Positions 1 to 10,544 of a DNA stretch of 64,000 nucleotides are shown here, piece by piece. The position numbers and the translations under genes were made by a program. The DNA is from Adiantum capillus-veneris (lineage: Eukaryota; Streptophyta; Polypodiopsida; Polypodiales; Pteridaceae), in NCBI GenBank assembly GCA_014529385.2, contig CM043942.1, positions 21,620,991 to 21,684,990 on the forward strand, written 5' to 3'. The number at the start of each line of letters is the position of its first letter. Within the stretch, counting starts at the first letter, position 1. A model generated the notes under the pieces. It did no database searches and had not been told where the DNA came from. It saw nothing but the letters and a program-made list of their open reading frames with translations.

Positions 1-68
1 AATCAGAAACGAAAATCGTCGCATACGACAAATATGGAAGATAATACGCAGCAATTGATAAAAAGGAG

Positions 69-1404
69 TTGGAAGGATATACATACTTTGGGGGACCACT
101 CCACCATTATTATGTCACTCCAAGCTCACTGAGACCAGCACCTACAACTGTCATGCCAAACCCTATAGCAACAAGTGGAATAGGAAGAACTCATGTGGCT
201 GATTCTTTCAGTCAACCTCAGTATTCTATGCCAAACCAATGGGAACATTACATTCTAGAGAGTCAATGGCTACGAATCGAGGTAGTGCAGTTCCATTCCC
301 TACACATACTACAGTAGGTCCAACATTCGCAGCCACACCATCACATTTGCCTCCTAGTAGTAGATTCGTGGCAAGGGAGCCAACTAGAGCAGCCCATGAA
401 GTCCATGACGCAAGAGAAAGTTTTAGTCGGGATACAGGATCAATGAGATTGGTGGCAGACAATAGACGCACAAGACCATCTCAAGTGGCCAAGTGTATGC
501 CAAAGAAGTATAGTGGCTCAAGAGATCCGTATGCACATGTCTCACTCTTTAAGCAAGTCTTAAGAGCTGAGCAGATAACAGATTTCCACACACAATACGA
601 AGGATTTGGTCTTACTTTAGAAGGGACGGCAATGACATGGTTTCAACCACTGAATGGCGGAGGTTTCCATGACATTGACCATTTGCTGCCAGAGTTTGCC
701 GAGGAATTTTTGAAAAGAGGGATCAAACATAACACGGTATCCCAATATATGCTTTCAAACAGAAGGAGCAAGAAAATGTGAAGGAAGCTTCACTTTGCTT
801 CAAACAATACATAGAGAGATGTCCAGTACGGGAATGACCACAAGATGATAGACTATCTGTCCTCTTTATAGAAGGGTTGAGAAATGACACTCTCAAGAAA
901 GACTTGCACCTGAAAGCTTGTACAAGTTTTGAGCAAGTGACCAGAGAAGCATTGTACTTGGTGGATAATTGTGCGGTTTATCGAGAGGTGACAACGGATA
1001 CGGATGTCGCATCCAGTAGCTCATCATCCGTAGCTAGCGAGACCACCACTAAGAAGAATGTCCAAACAACAACAGTACCGAACATGGAACAAATGATAGA
1101 GGATGCTATAAGGAGATTAGCACCATACCCTCAACCAATGCCAAAACTAACGAAATGGTGTGCGATTGAACAAAAATGGACGAATCACTCAATAGAGGAG
1201 TGCTATTACAACAAGGGTTATGTGAAGGAGCGTCATTATGCGCCTCCAGATCAAATAGCACCACCTCATGTACATCCAATACCTCGATACCCAACGGGAA
1301 ACGTACCAGGACCTATGGGGATAGAAAGACCACAGCCGGTATTGGGGCAACAACCACCTTTACCAGGAGCAAGACCAGTGGGCATTAGATATGCACTCAC
1401 CTAG
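69..1404 (+). pseudogene. Family A gag (capsid region), frameshifted
   Basis: Retrotransposon Gag forms the particle that packages element RNA. A proline-rich N-terminal part (69-317, then 239-500 in another frame) leads into a typical retrotransposon gag core: MPKKYSG at about 497, then FGLTLEGTAMTWFQPL at about 604-651. The reading frame shifts at about 750. It continues in frame 1 as FKQKEQENVKEASLCFKQYIERC, interrupted by a TGA near 837, and runs on to 1404 through FIEGLRNDTLKKDLHL. So there are at least two frameshifts and one stop. The assignment rests on gag-core pattern and on the adjacent zinc-knuckle and protease regions of the same strand. Confidence 0.75.
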
Positions 1405-1466
1405 AGAATCAGGAAGAACAAGCTTTAGTGCCTGTTCAGACTTATTATGAAGATTGAGGTGCACTC

Positions 1467-2432
1467 ATGGCTCCTACTGTGTATTACCCACCTGAAGAAC
1501 CAAAACAACCAGAACCTTGGAGCATGATGGGAAATGTTGGACCACCAACAGCCGCACACACCTCAGATGAAGAGAGGTATAGCTTGGACGCAAGAACACT
1601 TATGTTCATAGCTCATGGAGGGTTGTCAGGCCAAAGACCAGCTTATCCACAAAGGGCAAATCAAGGGACACAAAGACCTGCATTAGGACCCTGTTATAAG
1701 TCTAGAGGTGACCATTTGATGAATATTTGTCCACACACAGAGATCATTAGAATAAATGCATATTGCACAGAGTGTGGTGTTACTCACTTCATTGAGGATT
1801 GTTCAAAGAATCCCAACAAAGTGAAAAAGACGACATTGAACATGCTAGAGTCGATTCCTACTAGCAGTGGGTCTGAAAATGAAACTCTGATACCAACGCA
1901 AGTTGTTACTAGAGCTCAAGCGAAGAAAACCACTAGAGAACCAGAGAATGGAAAGTCAGAGACTGAATTGGCTAGTCAAGGACGACAAAGCCATAGAAAC
2001 ACATGGAAAGCTAGGAAAGCACGCATGAAACTGAAAAAAGAACAGCAAGATGCGATTCTAGCTGAGGAATTAAAACAAACAAAAGACAGATTAGAGAAAC
2101 TTGAGAGTCAAAACGGAATAAAGGAAATGGACTCTGAAAAGTCGAAACTGAAGAGCGTCAAAGAGACAACGAGCGTGAGCTCAGGGGGATCAGTGTTAGT
2201 CGACAAAGTACACGAACCATTGGATGCACTGATGAGAGCTTACGAAGCGAGATTAAAGAGCAACCAAACACAAGAACAATGGTGGTTGACTTATCCAAAC
2301 GTGGAATTGGAAAAGCAGAGAATCGAAATGTGTCAGAGAATGATCGAGACTGCACAAGCCTTGTTAGAACCACCTAGAGAACCAATGAATTGTGGAGCAA
2401 AAAACCCAATTCATCAAGAGACTATCCTCTGA
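1467..2432 (+). pseudogene. Family A gag C-terminal region with zinc knuckles and coiled coil
   Basis: An open stretch of 321 codons follows the gag core. Two nucleic-acid-binding knuckles are visible near residues 77-112: one degenerate (CYKSRGDHLMNIC, with Ser in place of the second Cys) and one intact (CTECGVTHFIEDC, pattern C-x2-C-x3-H-x4-C). A charged Lys/Glu-rich stretch likely to form a coiled coil follows at about residues 170-240. The end, around QEQWWLTYPNVELEKQRIEMCQ, is also found at about 50.2-50.3 kb on the minus strand in A5. This helps define the family gag C-terminus. The ORF ends at a TGA before the protease block. Confidence 0.7.
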
Positions 2433-2864
2433 TCACGGGTAGTTGAAAAGCCTAATAGTGCACAAAAGCCTGAAAAAATGCACGGGGATGAACGTATAGT
2501 GATGAAACACAATAGATCAAGAAATAGAGAGTTTTCATCCTGTGATACAGAGGTCTTACGGAAGAGATGAGGATTACAATGAGTTTTGAAACAACTGAGA
2601 GAGGAAAACTTTGCAAACGAGTTGAGTTGTCAAGCTAATCAGACTAATGGGGAAAAGGACATCAGGAATCCTCCCATAGAGGAATTTGAGGCAGGATCTC
2701 AAGTGGACTTAGATCTGCATTCTTACTGAGGAGATGGAGGCTCTGTTAGAACAGTAGAGAGTAAACCTCATTCACTGAATACCTTACCTTCATAATTAGG
2801 AGAATACGAAGAAAAATCTGAGATTAGAGCGCTTCCCTCACGAGGAATCTCTTCAGAAAAAGTT
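2433..2864 (+). pseudogene. Family A gag-protease linker, degenerate
   Basis: No long ORF remains, but translated pieces align with intact counterparts in A2 (18370-18603) and A5 (49691-49897). The shared phrases are PPIEEFE.GSQ, SY.GD, PHSLNTLPS and LGEYE. Several in-frame stops are present in this copy. The conserved role is unknown. Its position between gag and protease in three copies suggests it was once translated as a polyprotein linker. Confidence 0.6.
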
Positions 2865-3944
2865 ATGGACTCGCAAGGATTGATAGAGATTTTGTCAACA
2901 CCAGTGACATGCACTATCACCCTAGCTGATCTTTTGAGACTACGACCAAACATGTGGGCAACTGTAGGAAAATGCTTGGAGAAATTTGGGATAAAAGAAC
3001 CAACTGCAAAACTGCAAGAGGGCATACGAGAGCTGAGTAAGCCACAAAAAAACGCTAAGCATGTACCTTTGAACAAGGTCGGAGAGTATTGCGAAGGCGA
3101 AGAGGGGAATACAACCTTACCAGTTGAATTCCAGGGAGTTAACATGATGGCAATACTTGACAGCGGGGCTGGGGTAGCCATTGCTATGAAAGAAATCTGG
3201 AAAAAATGGGGAAAATCGGCGATAAGAAAAACGAGGTTGAAACTCCAACTAGCGGACGAACATATGGAGAGACCTTTGGGACTATTAGAGAAAGTCGTAG
3301 TGACTTCTTGCGGAATTGAGTACGAGCATACTTTTGTTATTGTTGACTTTGGCATGGAGAATAACTATGATATTATAATTGGAAGACCGTTCATGAGACA
3401 GTTGAAAATGGTCCAAGATTGGGGTTACGACCACATATACTTGAGACATATGGAAAACACTACTCGTGTGAACCTAAAAGACCATAGCTACAAGGATGTG
3501 AACCGAACACCAGTTGAAGAGTTTGATTCAGTGACTTTGGCAGAATCAGAGTTTCCAGCTTGGTTAGGCAAACCCAAAGAGTTATGGATGTGTGGAGCTT
3601 CAAACTGTGGAAGTCTGAAGCGCGAAGAATGTGTTTTAGAAAGGGCAGTTGAAGACGAAACTTATATAGGTGAACCCTTTCCAAAGGATGCACTTGAACC
3701 ATTAGAATGGACACACATTCTAGCAACCCTAGATGTTTGTGCAATTCAAGATGGTCCCACAACGAAGTTCTGTGATAAAGATGGATATGATGTGGTTCCG
3801 TACTTCATGATGAGAGTTGTACTCGAAAAGGAAACTGAAAAGATTGATAAAGATGGATATGATGTGGTTCCGTACTTCATGATGAGAGTTGTACTCCAAA
3901 AGGAAACTGAGAAGATTGATATATACACTAGACAAGAAAGATGA
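2865..3944 (+). pseudogene. Family A retropepsin-like aspartic protease and linker
   Basis: A 359-codon open stretch in a broken element. A retropepsin would process the polyprotein. The active-site motif I-L-D-S-G-A is at residues 97-102 with the catalytic Asp at 99. The C-terminal hydrophobic-Gly motif DIIIGRPF is at about 169-176. The PR domain spans about residues 80-200. An acidic linker follows (AWLGKPKELW, then LEPLEWTH), also conserved in A2 and A5. Residues 305-352 are two tandem copies of a 24-residue unit that A2 and A5 carry once. The first Met is only the first available start; translation was probably as part of gag-pol. Confidence 0.8.
3777..3920 (+). repeat. In-frame 72-bp tandem duplication inside protease linker
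   Basis: Two adjacent 72-bp copies (3777-3848 and 3849-3920) differ at about two bases. Each encodes a 24-residue unit beginning KDGYDVVPYF. The reading frame is kept. A2 and A5 have one unit, so the duplication is specific to A1 and recent relative to the general decay of the copy. Confidence 0.95.
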
Positions 3945-4300
3945 AGAGGAGATGGTTCACGACATTCTCGATCATCCAGAATGGGGAAATGAAGCTGACA
4001 ATGAGTCCACAGACAACTCAAGCGAGAACGAGCAAACCATAAAGGATGTTAGATTCTACGACTTCCCAAATCAGACTGAAAAACGCCAGAAACGCTACAG
4101 AGGAAAGAGAAAAACTAAAGGGGTTAGAAACAATCCGATGTCTAGGATAAGAGGGAAAAACCAATTCCTAATGCTAGTAAAGGCGGAAGATTGTGTCAAG
4201 GACAAGATTTCTGGAAGAATGAGAGGAAATGTGGAAACGAGCTCACGGAAAGACAAACGAAGCTCAAGATTGAAGAAATCGAGTTCAACCCAGTGGTGCT
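3945..4300 (+). pseudogene. Family A post-protease basic region, truncated
   Basis: The reading continues in another frame from about 3889. The phrase DVRFYDFPNQ (about 4047-4076) matches DVRFYDFPNQ in A2 (about 19.65 kb) and a diverged form in A5 (about 48.6 kb). A Lys/Arg-rich stretch follows. FLMLVKAEDCVKD is matched by MLVKVKDCVKD in A2 at 19779. Homology ends near 4300 at the inverted junction with B1. The function is unknown; it corresponds to the protease-RT spacer. Confidence 0.6.
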
Positions 4301-4560
4301 CTATAGTCGACACACATTTGATATGTGTCATCTTTCTTTTGCACTAAAAGAAATGGTGAACAAAATGGAGAGGAGCTAGACCTCACCATCCCTTTTTCCA
4401 CCAATTCATGCACTTGCCTCATGATCTCCTCTTGTTGAGCTTGTGAAACTCGATAAGGAGGCTTGTTAGGCACTGAGCTTCCTGGTAGGAGCTCAATTCC
4501 ATGGTCATCATCCCTCATTTTAGAGGTATCTCACTAGAAATGTCATCAATGAAAACATCT
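4301..4560 (-). pseudogene. Family B reverse transcriptase, N-terminal fragment
   Basis: The best frame gives DDDHGIELLPGSS, PYRVSQAQQEEIMRQV, SSSPFCSPFLLVQKKD and MCVDYRA. These are the standard entry and fingers motifs of Ty3/gypsy RT. The frame is lost at the start (one shift near 4515) and the protein breaks off at the conserved CVDYRAL position because foreign sequence follows. The catalytic palm with Y-x-D-D is not present, so no activity is possible. Confidence 0.85.
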
Positions 4561-4599
4561 TGGGATCCATTTAGGAAATTAGACAACTCTAATTTCTCT

Positions 4600-4986
4600 T
4601 GATTCCCTTTATTGCAAGGATATGGTGTTCCCCAACTCATTAGCATCTATGTACATGCTCTTTTCCCTGTAGGTGAAGTAGATTCTCCTTTCAAAGAAAT
4701 TCATGTTGTAAGCCATGCGGTTAAACCATGGTGCCCCAACGATAACATTCTCATGTTTGAGAGGGGAGATGAAGAAATCCTTTTTGTCCACATAGCTTTG
4801 GACATGAAGCCTTAATTTTCCAATTAAGGAAGTAACTGAGACGTCTTGTCCCTTGATAGCTCCATTGGCTTTCAATGCATCTCCCATCTCGTGGGCTTGT
4901 ATGCCTAGCTTAGTGGTCAACTCCGTGGATATGAAGTTGTGAGTTGAACCAACGTCAAACAAAATAAAGGCATCATGCTCTTCCAT
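4600..4986 (-). pseudogene. Family B retropepsin-like protease
   Basis: The open minus-strand stretch reads FILFDVGSTHNFIS at its start and VIVGAPWFNRM further on. These correspond to the D-[ST]-G active-site loop and the hydrophobic-Gly-x-PW motif of Ty3 retropepsins. Here the active-site triad reads D-V-G, so the Ser/Thr position is substituted. The domain lies between the zinc knuckle and RT as expected. Confidence 0.8.
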
Positions 4987-5390
4987 CTTTCCCCAAGCAT
5001 AGAAAAGGAGAAATCCTTGGCAATGAGCATCCTCTTTTGGAGCTTTAACATATAGGCTCTAGGAGTCTCATTGCGGGCAATTCTCTTGGGGCAAGGACGA
5101 TAACCATGGCCTTGCTCCCCACACTTAAAACATTTGTGGTCCTTACAAAAAGCTTCTAGCTCTTTAGGAGAGAGTTTATATTTACCTTTGTAAACTCCCT
5201 TCTCCTTGGACCGATTGTTGTTGTTGTTGGAATAGCCTTGGTAAGAATTTTGGGTGTTGGTTTTCCCCTTGGCATCACTTTTGTCTTTATTTTCCATGGG
5301 CTTGACATTCCGTCTAGCCCCTTGTTGGAAATTGATGCGCGAAGCAACCATGGTGTGGTGGATCACTTTGGTGATAGAACCAGGCCGTTG
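4987..5390 (-). pseudogene. Family B gag C-terminus with CCHC zinc knuckle
   Basis: A canonical knuckle, CFKCGEQGHGYRPC (C-x2-C-x4-H-x4-C), lies near 5100-5140 on the minus strand. It is preceded by an Asn/Lys-rich stretch (about 5200-5300). Such knuckles bind element RNA during packaging. Phrases such as IHHTMVASRINF are upstream. A frameshift separates it from protease. Confidence 0.8.
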
Positions 5391-6331
5391 AGAGTTGACA
5401 TACTCGGCTATCTCTTTGGGTAATCCCGCACAGAATTGTTGCTTTTGCTCGGTAAAGTCTATCTTTTGAAGATAGTAGCCTTGAGATGTAAATCCAAAAA
5501 CTTGTCCACATATTTGGTGGATAGACTCATGAGAGAGAAGCTTTAAACTTCACAATTTGGTAAGCACTTTGTCCTTTGCATCACTTGCAAGGAATTGCTT
5601 CATGATGGAAACTCATAGCGTTTTCCATGTCTTTCGGGCTTCACTGTTGCCACGAAGGCTAGACCACCATTAACGAGCCAATTTTTGGAAGTGCATCGGT
5701 AGCACCAAAGGTGCCATCATAGGTAAGAAAAGAGATACCCTTTCCTCCCTCTTTGAACTTCTTGATCTTTTGGGACCTTCACCATGTAGGGTAAGATTTG
5801 TGATGTCCTCCCCTCTTGTATTCTCTAGGAGAATAGCTATTGCTTTCGTCAGAAGAGGAGGAAGGTGAAGAAGAAGGAGAAGAGGGTGGCCTCTTTCTTG
5901 TCCTTTTCTTCCTTTGTTTCCACACTTCTCTTTTGGAGTGACAAGGAGAAGGACTATGGGTTGACCGTTTCCTCTTGGTAGGAGTTGACGATTGTTTAGT
6001 TCGTTGTCTTCGTAGAGACACATCTTTGGAGGAACTTAGGGATTCATTACTTTCTCGTTCTTTGGATTCGTCCTCTCTTATGGGAGAGAGTATTCTTTTG
6101 GGAGTCTCTTCAAGAGGCCTCCTAAGCTCTCTCTCTCCCCTTGGAGAGGAAAGGAAATCCCATAAGCACGAAGTTTTTGAGTAACTTCGGCTTGCAAAGC
6201 AAGGTTGCCCATAGCTTGTTGCAACCTAGTAACAAGATAATTGACAAACATGGAGCATCATCATTAGCACCTTCATGTGCAAAATCAAAGTTATCAATGT
6301 TCATTCTACTCTCTTGGTTATTGTCAGCCAT
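5391..6331 (-). pseudogene. Family B gag N-terminal part with Ser/Arg-rich linker, frameshifted
   Basis: The likely start is MADNNQESRMN at 6331, about 400 bases downstream of the primer-binding site on the minus strand. The frame shifts near 6240. It then gives a helical stretch (about 6100-6240) and a Ser/Arg/Pro-rich segment (about 5790-5960: RSTHSPSPCHSKR, SSPSSSSDESNSYS). The motif FKEGGKGISFLTYDGTFGATD is at about 5710-5770. B2 has a comparable phrase (YKEGGATVKFVAFSGFEDKAKD), which ties the two together. Several shifts and stops follow. Confidence 0.7.
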
Positions 6332-6730
6332 GTTAACAAAATTTTGTGTGTTTACTTAGTGTATTCTTTGGCAATTCAAAACCTTAGTTGCTACTCCTCT
6401 TAGCCTTTGAAAATGAGTACTTAAGCATCTACACCTACGACTCGAATTGGTTAATTATAGAGAGTAATGGAGTGGGTCTAACATAGCAAAGTTGTCGAGG
6501 GATAGCTCCTTTTGGACTTCTTATGGCTCAATAATAGTAAAGCCGTAGGCCACTCTAAAAAGACTCCATTATTAAGACCAAAGCTCTCGAGATGTGCACC
6601 ATATCCCACATAGTGAGCTCAATAAAACTGATAATAGATCCCAGTCCCACTTACCCTAATATAATTAACAAAATCAACCATTAATAGGCTACTTAAGGAC
6701 CTTTCTTAAGCAAGAAAAAAGAAACCAAAT

Positions 6731-6743
6731 GCTCTGATACCAA
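6731..6743 (-). promoter_or_regulatory. Primer-binding site, initiator tRNA-Met type (element B1)
   Basis: Read on the minus strand this is TTGGTATCAGAGC, the classic plant LTR-retrotransposon site complementary to the 3' end of initiator tRNA-Met. It sits directly inside the putative LTR end TGTAATG (6744). It fixes the orientation of B1 and the LTR boundary. The 6332-6730 stretch between it and gag is an untranslated leader with no other feature seen. Confidence 0.9.
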
Positions 6744-7811
6744 TGTAATGAAATGGCCTATGAACTTTAAGAGTAGCAAAATTAAGAAATTAGATAAAGC
6801 ACTTTTGTGAGATTACTTTGTGAGCATAGCGGGTGAACTTAATTGATGGTAGCAACATAAACATGGTACTTAGTTAACTTGGCATGGACGATACTTTTGC
6901 AAGAGAGAGAGTTTAGAGAACATGACAATAGTTGAGGACTGGATTCATATGGAGCCGGTTCCCCCTCCAATAGGCATTTGTATTATGATTTCTCCCATCA
7001 AGAGAGACTTGGTACAATACAATTTTTGTGTTCCTTGTGACCTAGGTGATGCAATGAAGATGGAAAACTTCATGCATCACAAACATAACATAAAATTTGT
7101 AGAAAGCATTAACTATCCCAAGCCTCAGTCCCAAGGCCTCAAACACCTTCGAAGGTGGAGAGAGCTAGCAGGGAATGAGGATAGGGAAGAGGAAGAAGAA
7201 ACATTCCATAGGAGAAAGAAATAATTCCTCACGGATCATCACTCTTCTTGTTAGCATACATAATAGCATAGTAGTGAAGATGGAGAATATGGAAAGCTTA
7301 AGCATTGAAGCATGTCTCTTGGTTGGATTTGCATTCCATAGCCAAGAGTGTTGGTGTAGGCTCTCACTTCTCACAAGCTTGGAGAAGGGGGTGGAGTCCC
7401 TCAACTTTCACCAAGTGAGAATGATCCACAAAATGAGTGTGTGTGGTTTCTATCCCCCCAGCACCCCCTTGCTTACTTGGGGCAAGTTGTAGCTTTTACA
7501 CATGTTTCAAGCTCATTGGACCCCTCTTCCCCCTAGCCAATCACATGCAACATGCATTCAAGTACATGGGTAGTCTTTGGACAAGTGTCCTCCTTACCCC
7601 TTAGAGAGAGAGAGCTTGAAAATATCTAGATATTTGTTGGATGGAACTAGAAGCTCATTGGACCCCTCTTTAGCCCAACCAATAGCATTCAAGCACACCA
7701 TGTGGTTAAGCATAGGGAGAGTGACATGTGTCCCATGTGCCCTTTGAGAAAAGGGGTTCCCATTGGGTGAGTGGAAGGTTAAGTCAAAGATTTTCCTAAC
7801 TTTGGGACTTT

Positions 7812-8009
7812 CATGCATAGGAAGCTTCTCAAGAACCTTCCTCATTAAGTTTGTAGGGTCTCTTTTTTACTCAAGCACCTTACCCCCCCATGCATGGGAA
7901 GCTTCTCAAGCACCTTCCTCATTAAGTTTGTAGGGTCTCTTTTTGACTCAAGCACCTTACCCCCCATGCAAGGGAAGCTTCTCAAGCACCTTCCTCATTA
8001 AGTATGACA
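7812..8009. repeat. About 77-bp tandem repeat, 2.5 copies
   Basis: The phrase GAAGCTTCTCAAG recurs at 7821, 7898 and 7974. It is followed each time by a CACCTTCCTCATTAAG tract and, twice, by TTGTAGGGTCTC and ACTCAAGCACCTTACC. The period is 76-77 bp and the copies are highly similar. Confidence 0.95.
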
Positions 8010-8150
8010 AGCACCTCAAGTACCATAGTCATCAAGCAGGACAAGCACCTCAAGCATCGTAGTCATCAAGCACACACCTTAGTCATCAAGCATGACAAGC
8101 ACATCAAGCACGCACCTTAGTCATCAAGCACGACAAGCACCTCAAGCTTA
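8004..8150. repeat. Short degenerate tandem repeat (CATCAAGCA..GACAAGCAC units)
   Basis: About four to five irregular units, each with CATCAAGCA, GACAAGCAC and TCAAGCA words separated by GTAGT or CTTAGT. They continue directly from the 77-bp array and share its AAGCACCT core, so the two arrays may have a common origin. Confidence 0.8.
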
Positions 8151-8254
8151 GGTCGGGTTCCCACTTGCCTAAGGTCAAAGGACTTTTAACACTAACTATT
8201 GGAGGTCTTTAATGAAGCTAACCCTAAGGTCTTTTAAGCTCCATTAGATGCGTG

Positions 8255-8450
8255 TTGCTCTTTGATAGACTACCTCCTTTTGGACCCGTATGAGATGTAA
8301 CCATCTCTCCTCTTGGTCCCCTGCTGAGATAAGTCTAGAAGCACTTATTGCACATTGCTCTTTGGTAGACCATCTCCTTTTGGACCCGTATTGAGATGCA
8401 ACCATCTCTTCTTTTGGTCCCCTACTGAGATAAGTCTAGAAGCACATGTC
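8255..8450. repeat. 100-bp tandem duplication
   Basis: Two copies start TTGCTCTTTG at 8255 and 8355. They share CTCCTTTTGGACCCGTAT, CCATCTCT, TTTTGGTCCCCT or its close variant, and GAGATAAGTCTAGAAGCAC. A few substitutions and one indel separate them. Confidence 0.9.
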
Positions 8451-8706
8451 TCAATTCTAACTCTTGTTCCTGTTTATTCTCCCACATTAAATGATCAGTT
8501 TAATATGAGAAAATCATTTGGGTAAGCTAGATATTAGATTTTATGACATTTTCTCATGATCTTTAAAATTTATCTTTTCTAGCTGATGACAATGTGGCTC
8601 TTGAGCAAGGAGCTTCCTTAGCAAAGCACTCTTACTCTTTCTTCATGGCTTCTCATGAACACACTAAGCAACATGTTTTTGAGCATCCTACACATCAACT
8701 CCAACA

Positions 8707-10540
8707 CAAGAATACCATTATTTTATCCCTCAATATTTTCACCTAAAATTATAAAAAACTTTGATGCAACACGGCATTGATCCTAGGGTACTAAGCAAGG
8801 GTTACCTTATGGTATTACTTGAGTGTAAAATAGGGAGGTTTTATAAAGGCAAAAAAGATAGATTTTACAAAGAAGTGTTTTGTACGTAGGGGTCAAAAAG
8901 AAATTTTGGTACACACACGAGGTCTCCTTAGTACTACTCGCGAATTTCTTGCAGCATTCATTTGGTGCATGGTAGAAAGCCTATAAGTAAGCCTCCTTAC
9001 AAGATTCATAACCACACAAAATCCATGAAAGTAGAATGATAGCTTTCTATTTAAGCCGTGGTTTCCTTTAACTACATTCTTTGCCATGCATAGTACCAAT
9101 TTTACTAGTTAAAAAAACAATGGTTCTATGTGCATGCATGTAGATTAATGTGCTTTGAGCCCTACAAAGGTCACTTCTAAAAAAATTAATCTATCATCTA
9201 AATTCAATAGGGGGGTATTTAATTCTCTTGAAACTTATTAAAAAACATTGGCAAAAGGGATTTTCTTTTACAATTCTCAAGAAAATTTGTAGATTTTGAG
9301 AGAAAAGGGTTCTTAAAATTCCTAAACAAATTCACAATCTTGGGATTTTAAAAAAGGGCCTTAAATGCATGCGATACAATAATATTTCATAGAGTGACCT
9401 CCCCAAGCTTTGAAAGTAGTGAATGTTAAGAAAAAATATCCTCTCTCAACAAGGATACAGAAGCTATTTGATAATTAAAGGGAAGATGCTATTTTTTTAT
9501 AGGCTCAAGGGGAACCTTTACTTGGGGTGAAAAGAAAAAACATAGTTTAATACTCTTTTTGTGCCATACTCACAATTGTGAGTGGATGAATTATTTTCAC
9601 CATAAAGGGAAGTAAAATCACCCTCAAGCATATGAAGTGCCTTGAGGGACCACAAGTTACATATAGGATCTACACAGCCCTTGATTAATGTAGGCTACTA
9701 TAGAAGAAACATATAGGAGCTACGCAGGCCCAGGCTAATGTAGGCTACTATAGAAGAAACCTTTTATGATGTTCTCTAGTACTGGTTGAGATGGCTAGGA
9801 TTGGTTGATTTCACTCATCAATGTTCTTCCTTTTTCCAAAAGATACAATCACTTCCCTACATTCCTGGATAACCTTTGTAAATCAAGCAATTGAGGGGTT
9901 TTCTTTGAAGATGTGTTGGTTCTTTTTCCTCCACACTTGTTTAAAGTAGTAGAAGTGGACCATTTGTGTGCATATTCAAATAGCTTGGTTCTTTGTAATC
10001 TTCCATCCCAAGATTAGATTGTTCTTGAAGAATGAAATCTTCTAGGTCTTCTTGCAGATTTTTCCTTCAAGGCCTCTTATAGATGGGAAACCCTTGAACA
10101 AGTGAGTGTGGGACGGTTGTCTAACCTCACTATTCTATCTTATTGCAGTTTTAGCGAGAACCATGATTAAATTGTCAATCCATGGGATGAAGCTGACTTC
10201 ACTAGTGCATAGAGGCTACAAGAGGTTGTCAATCTCTCGAAAAACAACTAACAACTTGCATCTAACTCAAGCTACACTCAAGTGACTAAAATCACCAAAA
10301 GCCAATTGCTCATCGGCAAACAAATCACATCCGTTACAGCATCAAATGACATCCAAACATAACAAAACTTCTAGGACGAGTTTATAAGACCCAAGCACAC
10401 ATGTTTATGGTCTCAAACCCCACTTTAGGTCAAGTGCCAAAATCGCGATTATTAACAGCATTGGATTTTTGACCTAGTCATTTTCGACCCAGAATGCACC
10501 TAAATGCTTAGCAATGATGTCCCAATACCTCGCGTATGCT
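8707..10540. other. Unassigned AT-rich sequence
   Basis: No coding region, RNA gene or transposon domain is recognisable. It contains one 50-bp tandem duplication (9659-9758) and a palindromic word near 10441. It may be flanking DNA or LTR sequence of unrecognised elements. Confidence 0.5.
9659..9758. repeat. 50-bp tandem duplication
   Basis: Two adjacent units begin ACATATAGGA at 9659 and 9709 and share TTAATG or CTAATG followed by TAGGCTACTATAGAAGAA. They differ at several positions in the middle. Confidence 0.9.
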
Positions 10541-10544
10541 TAGT

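Larger units (their letters stand above)
1..4300 (+). mobile_element. Ty3/gypsy family A, copy A1 (gag to post-protease), truncated
   Basis: This is a decayed LTR retrotransposon running from gag through protease. It enters from beyond the left edge and no LTR is visible. It stops near 4300, where the sequence switches to an unrelated gypsy element on the opposite strand, so RT, RNase H and integrase are missing. The pre-protease block, the protease and the motif FYDFPNQ downstream match copies A2 (18.4 kb) and A5 (49 kb). That match defines the family. Frameshifts and stops show it is not functional. Confidence 0.85.
4301..8706 (-). mobile_element. Ty3/gypsy family B, copy B1: LTR, PBS, gag, protease, start of RT
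   Basis: Reading on the minus strand from right to left: putative 5' LTR, a tRNA-Met-type primer-binding site (6731-6743), an untranslated leader, gag starting at 6331, zinc knuckle, protease, then RT that ends abruptly at about 4300 inside the conserved fingers region (CVDYRA). RNase H, integrase and the 3' LTR are absent. The RT motif SSSPFCSP..LVQKKD is of the chromovirus-like type and resembles B2 at 44 kb. The truncation point abuts A1 in opposite orientation. Confidence 0.8.
6744..8706 (-). mobile_element. Putative 5' LTR of B1 (right edge uncertain)
   Basis: The inner edge (6744) is set by the adjoining primer-binding site and begins TG on the plus strand. The outer edge is a guess: a CA at 8705-8706 would give a minus-strand LTR starting TGTTGGAGTTGATGTG. 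No second LTR copy exists in the window to confirm it. The stretch holds no convincing ORF. It contains three blocks of tandem repeats (7812-8450), described separately. Confidence 0.45.

Noticed and set aside
2768-3355. 195-codon minus-strand ORF
   Set aside because: Antisense of the A1 protease region.
6731-6743. Possible tRNA gene fragment
   Set aside because: Only the 13-base tRNA complement is present, directly beside an LTR end, so it is a primer-binding site.
7812-8150. CRISPR-like array
   Set aside because: Units are direct tandem repeats without unique spacers, in a plant retrotransposon LTR.
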